64,000 nt of DNA from NCBI GenBank assembly GCA_016842065.1, contig JAEPDS010000011.1, forward strand, positions 1 to 64,000. The letters are read 5' to 3'. How positions within the stretch are numbered: position 1 is the first letter of the stretch; every line of letters begins with the position of its first letter. A model generated the notes under the pieces. That model made no database searches. It saw only the letters and a program-made list of their open reading frames with translations, and was not told where the DNA came from. Origin of the DNA: Candidatus Thiodiazotropha sp. 'RUGA' (lineage in GTDB: Bacteria > Pseudomonadota > Gammaproteobacteria > Chromatiales > Chromatiaceae). Shown here one piece after another: positions 1 through 10,859 of the stretch. The position numbers and the translations under genes were made by a program.

Positions 1-7
1 GTCATTT

Positions 8-1909
8 GTGACCGGCTCAATGGCTTTTGGCGAAACTCACCACAGCTCCAATCAGGCGATGGATACAACGATTGAAGGTTTATCCGACGCAAGCATTGAA
101 AGCGCGCCAACGACAACCCTGTACAGTTGTCCCATGCATCCCAACGAGACCAGCGACAAACCCGGCCGATGCAGCATCTGTGGGATGCACCTGGTGGCTC
201 AGACCGATACCGACCATTCCGGGCATGATCATCAATCGATGAGCCACATGGACCATTCGGAACATGATCACCATCAAGGGATGAGCCATGCTGATCATGA
301 GCATGAAGATCATCAGGTAACCTATGCCTGCCCCATGCATCCCAACGAGACCAGCGACAAACCCGGTCGCTGCAGCATCTGTGGGATGCACCTGGTCGCT
401 CAGACGGATACCGACCACTCCGGGCATGATCACCATCAACCGATGAGTCACACGGATCATTCAGACCATGACCATCAAGCGATGAGTCACTCGGACCATT
501 CAGGCCATGACCATCAAGCGATGAGCCACGCGGACCATTCAGGCCATGACATGAAGAGCATGCCGCCTGGATCTGGAATGCCAAAGGCTATGTCCAAGCC
601 GAAACGTTACTGGGACAGCGACCAGCTTCCGTCAATCTCCTCACGATCAAAGGCAAGCAAGGAGAAGAATGAAAACACGCTTTTGAGCAAAGCCAAGAGA
701 GTGCCTGTCAACGATTCCCCCGAGCAAGAGGTGGCAGTATCCCAGGACACTCATACCGATCATGACCACCAACACTCCGGCACAACCTATATCTGCCCGA
801 TGCATCCGCAAATCATCTCCCATGACGCAGATGCATCCTGCCCCATCTGTGGCATGAACCTGGTACCGGTGGCTGCCGCCAAGCAGTCCCTGGAGAGCGA
901 AAACCCCCAGGTTTTTCTTGAAAGTGCCGTGATTCAGAATATGGGCATTCGCACCATCACGGCAGAACGGCGCAATCTGGGCAAAACCATAAAAACCCAG
1001 GGTAGAGTCACCGCAGATGATGAGCGGATCTATAACATCCACTCAAGAACCGGTGGCTGGATCGAAAATCTCTACCTGATAACCGAAGGTGATCATATCG
1101 AGCGTAAAGATGAGTTGGTCGATTTCTACTCTCCCTGGATCAACCGGGCTCAGCTCGATCTCATCGAGGCTCTGGAGGAGTTCGATCTGGTCGCATTCGA
1201 GCCGGAACGTAAAGCGGAACTGGATGCAAAAATCGACTCCTACCGAAACACCCTGAGGTCTCTGAAAGTACCTCCGATGGACTTGATGAGGATCGAGCAA
1301 TACCGCAAGGTTCTGAATACAGTGCAGATCACTTCGCCTGCCAGTGGCTGGATTACCGAGCTGAATGTCAGTGAAGGGAGTTACGTGGAACCTTACCAGA
1401 CCATGTTCACCTTAGTCGATCTGAGCGAGGTCTGGATCATGGTGGATATCTTTGAACACCAGGCCCCCTGGGTAAAGAAGGGTAATAAGGTTAGCGTCAC
1501 CTCACCAGCAATTCCCGGCAGAGAGTGGACAGGTAGAATCGATTTCATCTACCCGGAGATCAATCCGGTCAGCCGCACCCTGCGCGCCAGGATTGAAGTG
1601 ACCAATCCGGATGAAGCCTTGTTATTGAACATGTTCGTACAGGTGGAAATCTCCGATGGTGCAAGCAAGAAAAATGCTGTGACCGTGCCCCGTGAAGCGA
1701 TCATTCTGACCGGAGAGCGGGAGATCATCGTCAAGTATCAGGGTAAGGGTCACTTCCAGCCGGTGGATGTGAAAACCGGTTTGTGGGGCGATAACCAGGT
1801 GGAGATTATTGACGGACTGAACGAAGGTGCAGAGGTCGTGGTCTCCGGTCAATTCCTCATCGATTCGGAATCGAATATCCAAAACAGCCTATTGCGCATG
1901 GCGGAGTAG
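8..1909 (+). CDS. cusB: CusB/CzcB-type RND efflux periplasmic adaptor with three heavy-metal-binding (CPMHP...CxxCGM) modules and His-rich linkers
   Basis: Motifs YSCPMHP..CSICGMHL (twice) and YICPMHP..CPICGMNL; HlyD/CusB-like adaptor region (ITSPASGWITELNVSEGSYVEPYQTMFTLVDLSEVW); followed after 5 nt by cusA-like gene. Confidence 0.9.
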   Translation: MTGSMAFGETHHSSNQAMDTTIEGLSDASIESAPTTTLYSCPMHPNETSDKPGRCSICGMHLVAQTDTDHSGHDHQSMSHMDHSEHDHHQGMSHADHEHEDHQVTYACPMHPNETSDKPGRCSICGMHLVAQTDTDHSGHDHHQPMSHTDHSDHDHQAMSHSDHSGHDHQAMSHADHSGHDMKSMPPGSGMPKAMSKPKRYWDSDQLPSISSRSKASKEKNENTLLSKAKRVPVNDSPEQEVAVSQDTHTDHDHQHSGTTYICPMHPQIISHDADASCPICGMNLVPVAAAKQSLESENPQVFLESAVIQNMGIRTITAERRNLGKTIKTQGRVTADDERIYNIHSRTGGWIENLYLITEGDHIERKDELVDFYSPWINRAQLDLIEALEEFDLVAFEPERKAELDAKIDSYRNTLRSLKVPPMDLMRIEQYRKVLNTVQITSPASGWITELNVSEGSYVEPYQTMFTLVDLSEVWIMVDIFEHQAPWVKKGNKVSVTSPAIPGREWTGRIDFIYPEINPVSRTLRARIEVTNPDEALLLNMFVQVEISDGASKKNAVTVPREAIILTGEREIIVKYQGKGHFQPVDVKTGLWGDNQVEIIDGLNEGAEVVVSGQFLIDSESNIQNSLLRMAE

Positions 1910-1914
1910 TTTAG

Positions 1915-4900
1915 ATGCCCGGGCACTTAATACGTTGGTCGATCGAGAACCGCGTACTGGTGTTACTCGCCAGTCTGATCACCGCCATCTGGGGTTGGAA
2001 CTCACTGCGTGAGACGCCCCTCGATGCCCTTCCCGATCTGTCGGATGTGCAGGTCATCATACAGACCAGTTACCCGGGCCAGGCACCACAGGTAGTTGAA
2101 GACCAGGTCACTTACCCGATCACCACGACCATGTTGTCGGTACCCGGCGCAAAGGCGGTGCGTGGCTACTCTTTCTTTGGCGACTCCTACATCTATGTGG
2201 TCTTTGAAGACGGTACCGACATCTATTGGGCCCGCAGCCGAGTGCTCGAATATCTCAATCAGGCCAGTTCCGATCTGCCCAGCGATGTACAACCGAAGCT
2301 GGGACCGGATGCTTCGGGAGTGGGCTGGATCTACAGCTATGCCCTGGTCGACCGGCACAACAGACACGATCTCGCCCAGTTACGATCCTTGCAGGACTGG
2401 TTCCTGAAGTATGAGCTGCAGAGTGTCTCAGGGGTGGCCGAGGTTGCCAGTGTAGGCGGCATGGTGCGCCAGTATCAGATCGTACTCAGCCCGGAGAAAT
2501 TACGCGCACTGGGCATTCCCATTTCACAGGCCATCGAGGCGGTAAAGCAGGCGAATTACGAAGTGGGCGGCTCGGTCATCGAGCAGGGCGAAGCGGAGTT
2601 GATGGTGCGTACCCGCGGCTACCTTAAATCGGTGCAGGATATACGCCATATCCCCATCGCCATTACCGAAGAGAGTATTCCAATCCTGCTGCAGGATATC
2701 GCCACCATTCAGATCGGTCCGGAGATGCGGCGGGTTGTCGCCGACCTGGACGGTTTGGGAGAGGTCACCGGCGGCATCATCGTGATGCGCCATGGTGAGA
2801 ATGCCCTGGCGACGATCGAGCGGGTGAAAAAGAAACTGCAACAACTCAAGAGCGGGCTGCCTGACGGTGTCGAGATCATCGAGACCTACGACCGCTCGAC
2901 ACTGATCAACGAAAGCGTCGACAACCTGAGCAATAAACTGGTTGAAGAGTTTATCGTGGTCGCGCTGATCTGCCTGTTGTTCCTGTTTCACTTTCGCTCA
3001 GCCGTGGTGGCTGTAGTCACCCTCCCGATGGGGATTCTGATTGCCTTCATCATCATGAGGCAGCAGGGTATCAACGCCAACATCATGTCGCTTGGCGGTA
3101 TCGCCATTGCGATCGGCACCATGGTGGATGCCGCCATCGTGATGATTGAAAATGCACACCGCCAACTGCAGGAGCGTGGCGGCGGGCTCTCCCGGGAAGA
3201 ACACTGGAAGGTGATCCTGCAGGCCTCGTTGCAAGTCGGACCGGCACTCTTCTACTCGCTGCTGATCATTACCCTGAGCTTTTTGCCTGTGCTGGCCCTG
3301 GAGGGACAGGAGGGGCGTCTGTTCGGCCCGCTGGTCTACACCAAAACCTATGCCATGGCCGCGGCAGCCGGCCTGGCGGTCACACTGGTACCGGTATTGA
3401 TGGGTTATCTGTTGAAGGGATGGATTCCTGCTGAGAGCAGCAATCCATTGAGCTGGGCGCTGATCACCCTCTATCGGCCACTGCTCAGGGTCGTTTTGTG
3501 GCTACCCAGCCCCTCCTTGCTGGTGGCACTGTTGCTTATGCTCACCCTGGTGATTCCGATCTATGGCATCGGTGGCCTGCTTGAGCCCGTTAAGTGGCCG
3601 CTGCAACTGAGCAGGGCGGCAGGCCTGGAGAGCAGCAATACATTGATCGATACCATCGAAGAGAGCCAGCAGAGCATGCAGAAGCGCTGGCGCAACCTCT
3701 TTTCCGATTCACCCGGCATGCAGCGACTGGGGCAAGGACTGGGTTCCGAGTTCATGCCCGATCTGTTCGAGGGCGATCTGATGTATATGCCCACCACCCT
3801 GCCGGGACTATCCATCGGCAAGGCGCAGGAGCTGCTGCAACAGACCGATCGTCTGATCATGCAGGTCGCTGAGGTGGAACGGGTGTTCGGCAAGATCGGT
3901 CGGGCAGACAGTGCTACGGACCCTGCCCCCCTGACCATGATCGAGACCATCATCCGACTCAAACCCCGAGATGAATGGCGCGACGGGATCACCCTTGAGG
4001 ACATCATTGCCGAGCTGGACAGAACGGTAAGTTTCCCCGGCCTCACCAACGCCTGGCTGATGCCGATCAAAACCAGAATCGATATGCTCTCGACGGGCAT
4101 CAAGACGCCCATCGGCATCAAGGTCTCCGGACCGGATCTGAAGACCATTGAGAAGATCGGCCGGGAGATCGAGCAGCAGCTCTCCACCCTGCCGGAGACC
4201 CGCTCCGCTTTCTCCGACCGGGTTGTGGCAGGACGCTATATCGAGATCGTACCGGACCGTCTTGAAGCCGCCCGTCTTGGCATCAACATCGACGATATCA
4301 ACCTGATGGTGAGTGCCGCGGTTGGTGGTATCAACATCAGTGAGACCGTGGAGGGTCTGGAGCGCTATCCGATCAACGTCCGCTTCCCACGGGAACTTCG
4401 CGATGACATCAAGAAGCTGAGTGAACTCCCCATCATCACACCTTCGGGAGCACAGGTGCCCCTCTCACAGGTGGCCAAAGTGCATGTGGTGGATGGACCG
4501 CCTTTGATCAAAACCGAAAACGCCCGCCTCAACGGCTGGACTTTCATCGATATCAAGGATGCGGATCTGGGTGGCTACATCAGCAAAGGTGAACAACTGC
4601 TTCAAGAGAAGACCCAGCTTCCTGCGGGATACGCCATCACCTGGACAGGTCAGTATGAGTATATGCTGCGGGCTGAAGCCAAATTGAAGCAACTGGTACC
4701 GATGTTGCTGATTATTATTTTCGCCCTGCTCTATCTGATCTTCAGGCGCTATTCCGATGTACTGGTGGTGATGTTGAGCATCCCCTTTGCTCTGGTGGGA
4801 GGCTTCTGGTTTGTACTGTTGATGGGTTATAACCTGTCGGTCGCGGTAGCCGTTGGCTTCATTGCCCTGGCCGGTATTGCCACTGAGTTCGGGGTCGTCA

Positions 4901-5211
4901 TGCTGATCTACATCAACAGCGCCATCAAGCGCTATCAGGAAGCCGGCCGGTTGACCGACCGGCAGCAGCTCAAGGCGGCCATCATCGAAGGCGCGGCACT
5001 CAGAGTGCGCCCCAAAGCCATGACGGTACTGGTGGTTGTGATCGGCCTGATGCCGATCATGCTCAGCGACGGCGCCGGTTCGGAAGTGATGCAGCGTATT
5101 GCTGCGCCAGTCATCGGAGGTATGCTGACAGCCCCATTGCTGTCACTGTTTGTGATCCCGGCACTGGTGCTGCTGATCAGAAGAAAATCCCTGCCCGGCA
5201 GACACGAGTGA
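1915..5211 (+). CDS. cusA: CusA/CzcA family heavy-metal efflux RND transporter, inner-membrane pump
   Basis: 1098 aa; DALPDLSDVQVIIQTSYPGQAPQVVEDQVTYPITTTMLSVPGAKAVRGYSFFGDSYIYVVFEDGTDIYWARSRVLEYL is diagnostic of CusA/CzcA. Confidence 0.95.
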   Translation: MPGHLIRWSIENRVLVLLASLITAIWGWNSLRETPLDALPDLSDVQVIIQTSYPGQAPQVVEDQVTYPITTTMLSVPGAKAVRGYSFFGDSYIYVVFEDGTDIYWARSRVLEYLNQASSDLPSDVQPKLGPDASGVGWIYSYALVDRHNRHDLAQLRSLQDWFLKYELQSVSGVAEVASVGGMVRQYQIVLSPEKLRALGIPISQAIEAVKQANYEVGGSVIEQGEAELMVRTRGYLKSVQDIRHIPIAITEESIPILLQDIATIQIGPEMRRVVADLDGLGEVTGGIIVMRHGENALATIERVKKKLQQLKSGLPDGVEIIETYDRSTLINESVDNLSNKLVEEFIVVALICLLFLFHFRSAVVAVVTLPMGILIAFIIMRQQGINANIMSLGGIAIAIGTMVDAAIVMIENAHRQLQERGGGLSREEHWKVILQASLQVGPALFYSLLIITLSFLPVLALEGQEGRLFGPLVYTKTYAMAAAAGLAVTLVPVLMGYLLKGWIPAESSNPLSWALITLYRPLLRVVLWLPSPSLLVALLLMLTLVIPIYGIGGLLEPVKWPLQLSRAAGLESSNTLIDTIEESQQSMQKRWRNLFSDSPGMQRLGQGLGSEFMPDLFEGDLMYMPTTLPGLSIGKAQELLQQTDRLIMQVAEVERVFGKIGRADSATDPAPLTMIETIIRLKPRDEWRDGITLEDIIAELDRTVSFPGLTNAWLMPIKTRIDMLSTGIKTPIGIKVSGPDLKTIEKIGREIEQQLSTLPETRSAFSDRVVAGRYIEIVPDRLEAARLGINIDDINLMVSAAVGGINISETVEGLERYPINVRFPRELRDDIKKLSELPIITPSGAQVPLSQVAKVHVVDGPPLIKTENARLNGWTFIDIKDADLGGYISKGEQLLQEKTQLPAGYAITWTGQYEYMLRAEAKLKQLVPMLLIIIFALLYLIFRRYSDVLVVMLSIPFALVGGFWFVLLMGYNLSVAVAVGFIALAGIATEFGVVMLIYINSAIKRYQEAGRLTDRQQLKAAIIEGAALRVRPKAMTVLVVVIGLMPIMLSDGAGSEVMQRIAAPVIGGMLTAPLLSLFVIPALVLLIRRKSLPGRHE

Positions 5212-5223
5212 CGGGCCAGGCAA

Positions 5224-5685
5224 TCAACCGGCCAGTGGCCTCTGCAGATTCATGCTATGGCTGATATATTCCAGATTGCGTTGGAATGCCAACACCTCAG
5301 GGTGGCAGGCATGTGATACCAGCAAGGTGGAGAAGATCTCCGGATAGATGCTTTGATTGTCGCTACTCTCTCCAGAGAGATGAAGCATCAGTTCGGTCTC
5401 GACTTCATCGATGATGTCTCGAAAGCCAGGGTCGATACGCACGATTTTGCTGGCGCCCAGCAGACAGTAAGCTGTTGCCCATACCACCGGTGTGATGACC
5501 TGGCGCTGGACCTCGGACGATGGCTGGCCATACTTTTTCGAGACCATGGTGATATGCCGATGGATTGCGGCGAGCAGTTTCTTCAAATCAACGGGATCCA
5601 GATCCAACAGGCTCAGACCATATTGGGCGAGCTCGACCTTTAACTGCTTCCGTTCCTGACTTTTCTCGAAGAGATAATTCAACAT
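5224..5685 (-). CDS. hypothetical protein
   Basis: 153-aa ORF convergent with cusA; no family recognised. Confidence 0.6.
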   Translation of the reverse strand: MLNYLFEKSQERKQLKVELAQYGLSLLDLDPVDLKKLLAAIHRHITMVSKKYGQPSSEVQRQVITPVVWATAYCLLGASKIVRIDPGFRDIIDEVETELMLHLSGESSDNQSIYPEIFSTLLVSHACHPEVLAFQRNLEYISHSMNLQRPLAG

Positions 5686-6501
5686 ATTTCGATACCTGTC
5701 CTTAAGTTTATTATTCGGGGTTCAGGTAAAAAAACGGCGGTTAGCGCACTCCCACTCAGGGATCAACGATCAGACCACCATCACCAACTGGTTACTGACA
5801 AACTCCAAAAAACAAAAAAATGCTCTGTTTACTGCTAAAGCAGAGTCCATTCCTATAAAATCATTTAAATCCTAGCGGTACTTCCTTAAAACAATATTAA
5901 AATTGTGTAATTAAGTCACAGATTTAAAATCTCCACAGTTCAACAATTGCTTAACAACAGATTAATTCATTATTAATCTGTAACTTAACTGATCTCCATG
6001 CTCGTGATGGCGAATGAGTTTTAACAAACTCCAAGCGACTGATGCCTGGCATTTACCCTAAAGCGCTGCAATTTTTGTCAAACGAAAGGATTAGTCCCTG
6101 CATGAAGGCCCAAGGAGCCGGACCGCACCGGTATGACGAGGAGCAGCCTCATCAGTCAGCTTATCCATTCGCGAGAATTTGCGGTGACTGGCGTCCATTC
6201 GTGGCCATAAATATCCAGGCCTTCCGCACAGACTTGCGCTGGTAAATCGGACCAACCGCCAATTCCTGATAATAATTATGGTTTATGCGGCTGGAGGAGA
6301 TTGCTAATCTTGTATTGGCGAAAATAGAAGATAACGATAAGGAACCCTGAGAAAGCCCCCTTGCCTGGTCTGATTCTGCCGATTCACTGAATGCTCAGTG
6401 ACTGGGGATCACTTGAAAGACCGATCGGCGGCAAGATAAGAGCGTTGAGGTTCCAAACCGGAACACCAATCCGGTGACACCACATAACCTGGAGGAAATC
6501 C

Positions 6502-6822
6502 GTGCTTAACCTACTGAAGTGCAAATGCCTGTTTGGCTTTTTATGGACCAGTGCAATCGCAGCCGCTGTGCTGACATTCATCTTTTTCTCATTCATCGAT
6601 CCGGCTGCCATTGCGGCGGTCATGAATCTGGCGGAAGAGACTGAGACCAGTAGCTTCAATATCTATCTCGGCGTTTTTGTCTTTTTCTGGTTTACCCTCA
6701 ACACCTCAACCTATCTGGCATTCTATTTCGGGCAACTGCTGAGCAAGATGGAGAAGGAAGCGTCAGAGATGGAGCAACGTAAAGAGTCTCATGATGGCGA
6801 GACCGGTATACACACGAGTTGA
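6502..6822 (+). CDS. hypothetical small membrane protein (two TM segments)
   Basis: Hydrophobic segments FGFLWTSAIAAAVLTFIFFSFI and IYLGVFVFFWFTLNTSTYLAFYFGQLL. Confidence 0.6.
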   Translation: MLNLLKCKCLFGFLWTSAIAAAVLTFIFFSFIDPAAIAAVMNLAEETETSSFNIYLGVFVFFWFTLNTSTYLAFYFGQLLSKMEKEASEMEQRKESHDGETGIHTS

Positions 6823-6931
6823 TCGATATTAACCCGCAGAGATAAGCACTGTTTCCCATGGCAGACCCACAAAGTCTGTCAGGGAACGCTTTATCGCGGG
6901 TTAAGCCGTGCAGTCGATTCTGCCAATCGAC

Positions 6932-7453
6932 CTATTCGGGAATGTTCGGCGGATCCAGATCCTCCACCGGCAGCTCATCCTGAAGATTGCTCTGCCACTC
7001 CTTCAGCATGGCCACATGCCAGCCCTCCTCTTCTGCCATCTCGGCGGCCAGCTTGCGCACATCCTCACTGGGCGAGTGCTCGGATATCAGCAGATAGAAC
7101 TCCCGCCCGCGAATCTCATTGTAGAGGGCGACCTCCATCGCCTGGGTAACCGTCATCATGTAGTTTGCCTCCTCCATGCAGAAGGCTTCCGGTGACGAGG
7201 GGCAGCGCCACTTGAAATCCCAGGGTGTCAACTGGGGCAGTTCCAGCCCTTGAGTGCGCTCCATCACCTCTTTGGCATGCTGGCGACTGTAACCCGCCAG
7301 TTTGCGAAACAGCTCTGCCACCTGCAGATTGTTATGGATCTCCATACTGTCCGCCAGTTCGTCATAGTGGTCACTGGAGGCCTCTTCCAGTTCCAGGGCG
7401 TGCACCAGGAACTCTTCGATACTGGTTATCGGGTCGACGAGATCATCACTCAT
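6932..7453 (-). CDS. ferritin-like/rubrerythrin-type di-iron domain protein
   Basis: Start set at MSDDLVDP (ATG 7453) overlapping the korB stop (ATGA); helical E..H pattern ELEEASSDHYDEL...EIRGREFYLLISEHSPSEDVRKLAAEMAEEEGWHV. Confidence 0.75.
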   Translation of the reverse strand: MSDDLVDPITSIEEFLVHALELEEASSDHYDELADSMEIHNNLQVAELFRKLAGYSRQHAKEVMERTQGLELPQLTPWDFKWRCPSSPEAFCMEEANYMMTVTQAMEVALYNEIRGREFYLLISEHSPSEDVRKLAAEMAEEEGWHVAMLKEWQSNLQDELPVEDLDPPNIPE

Positions 7454-8277
7454 AGACAAAACTCCTCCTCCAATTCCGCCACTTCGCAGCTTTTTATATT
7501 CTCGGGCTGCCACACCGGTATCGGTGTGGCGTAGATGACCCCGGTAGCGAGCCCATCATCCGCCTGGATGATCTGAGCGGCCTTGATCCGGTCCTCGGTC
7601 GGCACATCGTTGATGAACGGGTGTACTGTCTCCTTCCACGCCTTCTGGTCCGGACGAAAGGTGACACAGCCACTCAACACCTGGATAAAGGCAAATCCAG
7701 GATACTCGATCGCTTCCACCAGCACCTTGGTCAGATCCGATGGTTTGCCGGCAAAAGCCCTGGCGATAAAACCGGCGCCCGCAGCCAAGGCGATGGCGGC
7801 AGGATTGAAGCTGGGTATGCCGGTGCCATGGGGGGTCAGTTTACTCTTATCCCAGTTCGGTTTGGTGGTGGGCGAAGCCTGACCCTTGGTCATACCGTAG
7901 ACCTCATTGTCCATCACGATGTAGGTCATATCCATATTGCGTCGGCAGGCGTGCAGAAAATGGTTGCCGCCAATCGAGAACCCATCCCCGTCACCACCGG
8001 CCACCACCACCGTCAGGTCGGGGCGTGCCGCCTTCAGTCCGGATGCCGCTGCCAGCGCCCGACCGTGGATACCATGAAAACCATAGCTGTCGATATAGGC
8101 CGGCAAGCGGGATGAACAGCCGATACCCGAGACCACCGCCACACGCTCTTTGACCAGCCCGAGGTGGGCCATCGCCTTGGTCAATGAAGCAAGCACCGAA
8201 AAGTGACCGCAACCCGGGCACCAGACCGGCTTGATATCCGATTTATAGTCTTTTGCCTTCAGCGAAGGTACCGGCAT
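7450..8277 (-). CDS. korB: 2-oxoacid:ferredoxin oxidoreductase subunit beta
   Basis: WCPGCGHFSVLASL, GIGCSSRLPAYIDSYGFHGIHGRALAAASGLKAARPDLTVVVAGGDGDGFSIGGNH (TPP-binding) typical of KorB/PorB. Confidence 0.93.
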   Translation of the reverse strand: MPVPSLKAKDYKSDIKPVWCPGCGHFSVLASLTKAMAHLGLVKERVAVVSGIGCSSRLPAYIDSYGFHGIHGRALAAASGLKAARPDLTVVVAGGDGDGFSIGGNHFLHACRRNMDMTYIVMDNEVYGMTKGQASPTTKPNWDKSKLTPHGTGIPSFNPAAIALAAGAGFIARAFAGKPSDLTKVLVEAIEYPGFAFIQVLSGCVTFRPDQKAWKETVHPFINDVPTEDRIKAAQIIQADDGLATGVIYATPIPVWQPENIKSCEVAELEEEFCL

Positions 8278-8830
8278 GTTCCCCTCCAGCGATTCAACCC
8301 CGGGAAAATAAACCCCTTAACGATTAAAAGCATATACCAATATCGCCAGGACCCACATGTCGAAAATCAACCGCTTTCGACAATCTTGCTCTGCAAACGC
8401 CTGGTGCATAGGGGTTATCCCTGATATCCAGCTCGTTGGCGAATGGCATAATGGGGCCAGGAGCACGTCAGATGACCCTTATGTCATCTGCAGTTTTATA
8501 TGGAAATTCAGCATACTGTATTTATCAAGGATGGATAGCATACATGGCGTGTAGATTGAATCCCGTTCACCATACCTCCGCTCAGCAGAGCACCGGGTAT
8601 CGCCATTGGATGTCGGCAAACCCTTCGGCCCGGTCCATCCTGCGTGCAGGCTCATCGCTAATCCTGCTACCCGATCAGACGACTGCTGACAGGGATGAGT
8701 ATCTGTCTGCTCTGCCCCCTTTATCCGCCGTCTTCCAACCAGGGCAGTTTGACCCTCGAAGCCTGAACAGCGTCGCTACAACAGATCAGCCCACAGACAC
8801 CAGCATCCAAACCACTCAGCGAGGTAACCA

Positions 8831-9475
8831 TTGAACACACTCAACACATCCGAGAGCAATCCCGGCGAAGCCAAAGGCAACTACTCCCAGGCAGCCTATC
8901 GGGATCATGAAAGCCTATTCAATGAACTGACGGAACAGGAGATCCAAAGCGCTGTGCGCAAAAAGTCATCCACGGCAACCAAACTGGCAAGAAACGCACC
9001 GCAACAGCATCGTGGGGAGATGGAAAAGCTGTTCAAACTCTCGCTGTTCATTCACCAGCGTTTTGAAGAGATCCATAAGCTGCCGCAAAAGGATATCCAC
9101 GGCGCGATCACCATCTTTCTCTATGGCATCTGGTCGATCTACAACCAGGGCGCCACCATCCCCGGCAAGCAGTTCGACAAACTGGTCAAACAGACCCGGG
9201 ATACCATGCGTGAAAGAGCCGAGTTTCTCAAAGCGTATGAGAAATCGACCAGCGGCAACCGCTCAGCCCTCTATGAGACCTTCGCCATGGTCGGTAACTG
9301 GTTGCTGATGATTCAACACCACCTCACCTCACAACCGGACGAGACCGCATTGAACAATGTCAAAATCATGGTCAGAGAGATCATCACCCGCAGCCTGAAG
9401 ATTGAACCCGAGTCGATCTCCATCAGCCAGGAAGGCGATCTGATCATCACCGAGCAGAACCGCACAACCCAGTAA
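8831..9475 (+). CDS. hypothetical protein, paralogue A (no signal peptide)
   Basis: 214 aa; shares FLYGIWS.YN.GA.IP, MEK.F...LF, and C-terminal ISQEG.L with the next ORF. Confidence 0.75.
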   Translation: MNTLNTSESNPGEAKGNYSQAAYRDHESLFNELTEQEIQSAVRKKSSTATKLARNAPQQHRGEMEKLFKLSLFIHQRFEEIHKLPQKDIHGAITIFLYGIWSIYNQGATIPGKQFDKLVKQTRDTMRERAEFLKAYEKSTSGNRSALYETFAMVGNWLLMIQHHLTSQPDETALNNVKIMVREIITRSLKIEPESISISQEGDLIITEQNRTTQ

Positions 9476-9487
9476 AGGATTAACAAG

Positions 9488-10237
9488 ATGAACATCAGGC
9501 TACAGCTCTCCCGTCTGTTACTGGGGGGATTTCTCTCCACCTGTTCCACCATGATCAACAGTGCGCCGGCTGACAACACTGCGGCAACACCAGGCTTCCT
9601 GGTGGATGGCTTCGATCAGCTGTTTGAGCAACCAGTAAAGGCCCCAACCATCGGCAGCCTTCAAAGCAGTGGGGATGCGGGCAAACGTTTCGTTGAGGAA
9701 CTGAGCACCATCACGCCCCAGGACATCCAGGCCGCCTCAAACAACAGATCCGCAACGGCCACCCAGTTGGCCGGCAACTTCCCGGAAGCCAACCGGGCCA
9801 ATATGGAGAAGATATTCAACATCGCCCTGTTCGTTCAAAAGAGGATAGAACAGGCGGCAAGGGTACCTGAAGGTGACATTCCAACCGCTACAGCCTCATT
9901 TCTCTATGGCATCTGGTCCGCCTACAACGAAGGAGCCGAGATACCGGAGCAGAATCTGCTGCACCTGCACAAGCAGGTGGCGCAACTCATTGCGAGCAAT
10001 CAACCCCTGAGTGAGGGCCTGCAGAACGCCAACCAGACCGATCGACAGAAACTCTACGAATACCTTGCCATGACCGGCAATTGGATGGTGATGTTCCAGG
10101 ACACCTTCAAGAAAGGCCCGGACCAGAAAATGGTGACAAACATCAAAAACATGGCAAGAGAACTACTACAGGCCAGTTTCAAGATCGACGTGGAGAAGCT
10201 TCATATCAGTCAGGAGGGGCAGCTGTCGATGTTGTAG
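9488..10237 (+). CDS. hypothetical exported protein, paralogue B (N-terminal signal peptide)
   Basis: 249 aa; N-terminal MNIRLQLSRLLLGGFLSTCSTMINSAPA looks like a secretion signal; homologous over its length to 8831..9475. Confidence 0.75.
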   Translation: MNIRLQLSRLLLGGFLSTCSTMINSAPADNTAATPGFLVDGFDQLFEQPVKAPTIGSLQSSGDAGKRFVEELSTITPQDIQAASNNRSATATQLAGNFPEANRANMEKIFNIALFVQKRIEQAARVPEGDIPTATASFLYGIWSAYNEGAEIPEQNLLHLHKQVAQLIASNQPLSEGLQNANQTDRQKLYEYLAMTGNWMVMFQDTFKKGPDQKMVTNIKNMARELLQASFKIDVEKLHISQEGQLSML

Positions 10238-10859
10238 CCACCTCACCCCTTTGGGTGGGGCCATGCCCCACCCAGAGTAAATCGATTCCGTACCCAAACT
10301 GACGTGATTCCTTTTAGCAAAAAGAAAGCCTGCCATAAACTAAAGTGAATTTATTTCACTGATTTCCTGCCCATCCAACCTCAACCATTATTCTAATCAC
10401 TGTTTTTTTTGCTACCTTTTCAATAACTTATAATAACACTGTTGATAGTAGACTCTAACCTATGATGAGACCCCAGCTCCACCAGGCGAGTGGTATATGT
10501 TGAGAATCAAAACGAAATGCTCTAAAAAGGAAGTCACAACTATTATGACCTAATCACAGGGATGCTTCTCATTATGGAAATTGAGAACTCGATTGACCCA
10601 ACAGATGTTTCTACTTGCAGTAATCAAAATACAGCTGCAGTAACACACTGCAGAATAATTACCCCTTTAGGATTCTTACACTTAATCCACCTGTTGCTTA
10701 CTGGCCCGACTTTTAAGTTCCCAATAAAGTCCCGTCGAGACATACGCCTTATCTGCAGGTTTATGAGAACTTTATGCATGATATTCCAATATCAGCGCGA
10801 GCAATATATTCCAATATCGGCGACAGTAAGATAATCAGCTGTTATGTGCAAGGAGAATC

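Noticed and set aside
5700-6480. AT-rich intergenic region as a possible origin or ncRNA locus
   Set aside because: No clear DnaA-box cluster or strong hairpin; contains only a half copy of the dispersed palindromic repeat.
8436-8834. 132-aa ORF upstream of the paralogue pair
   Set aside because: No motif, signal or good start context; probably non-coding leader or junction sequence.
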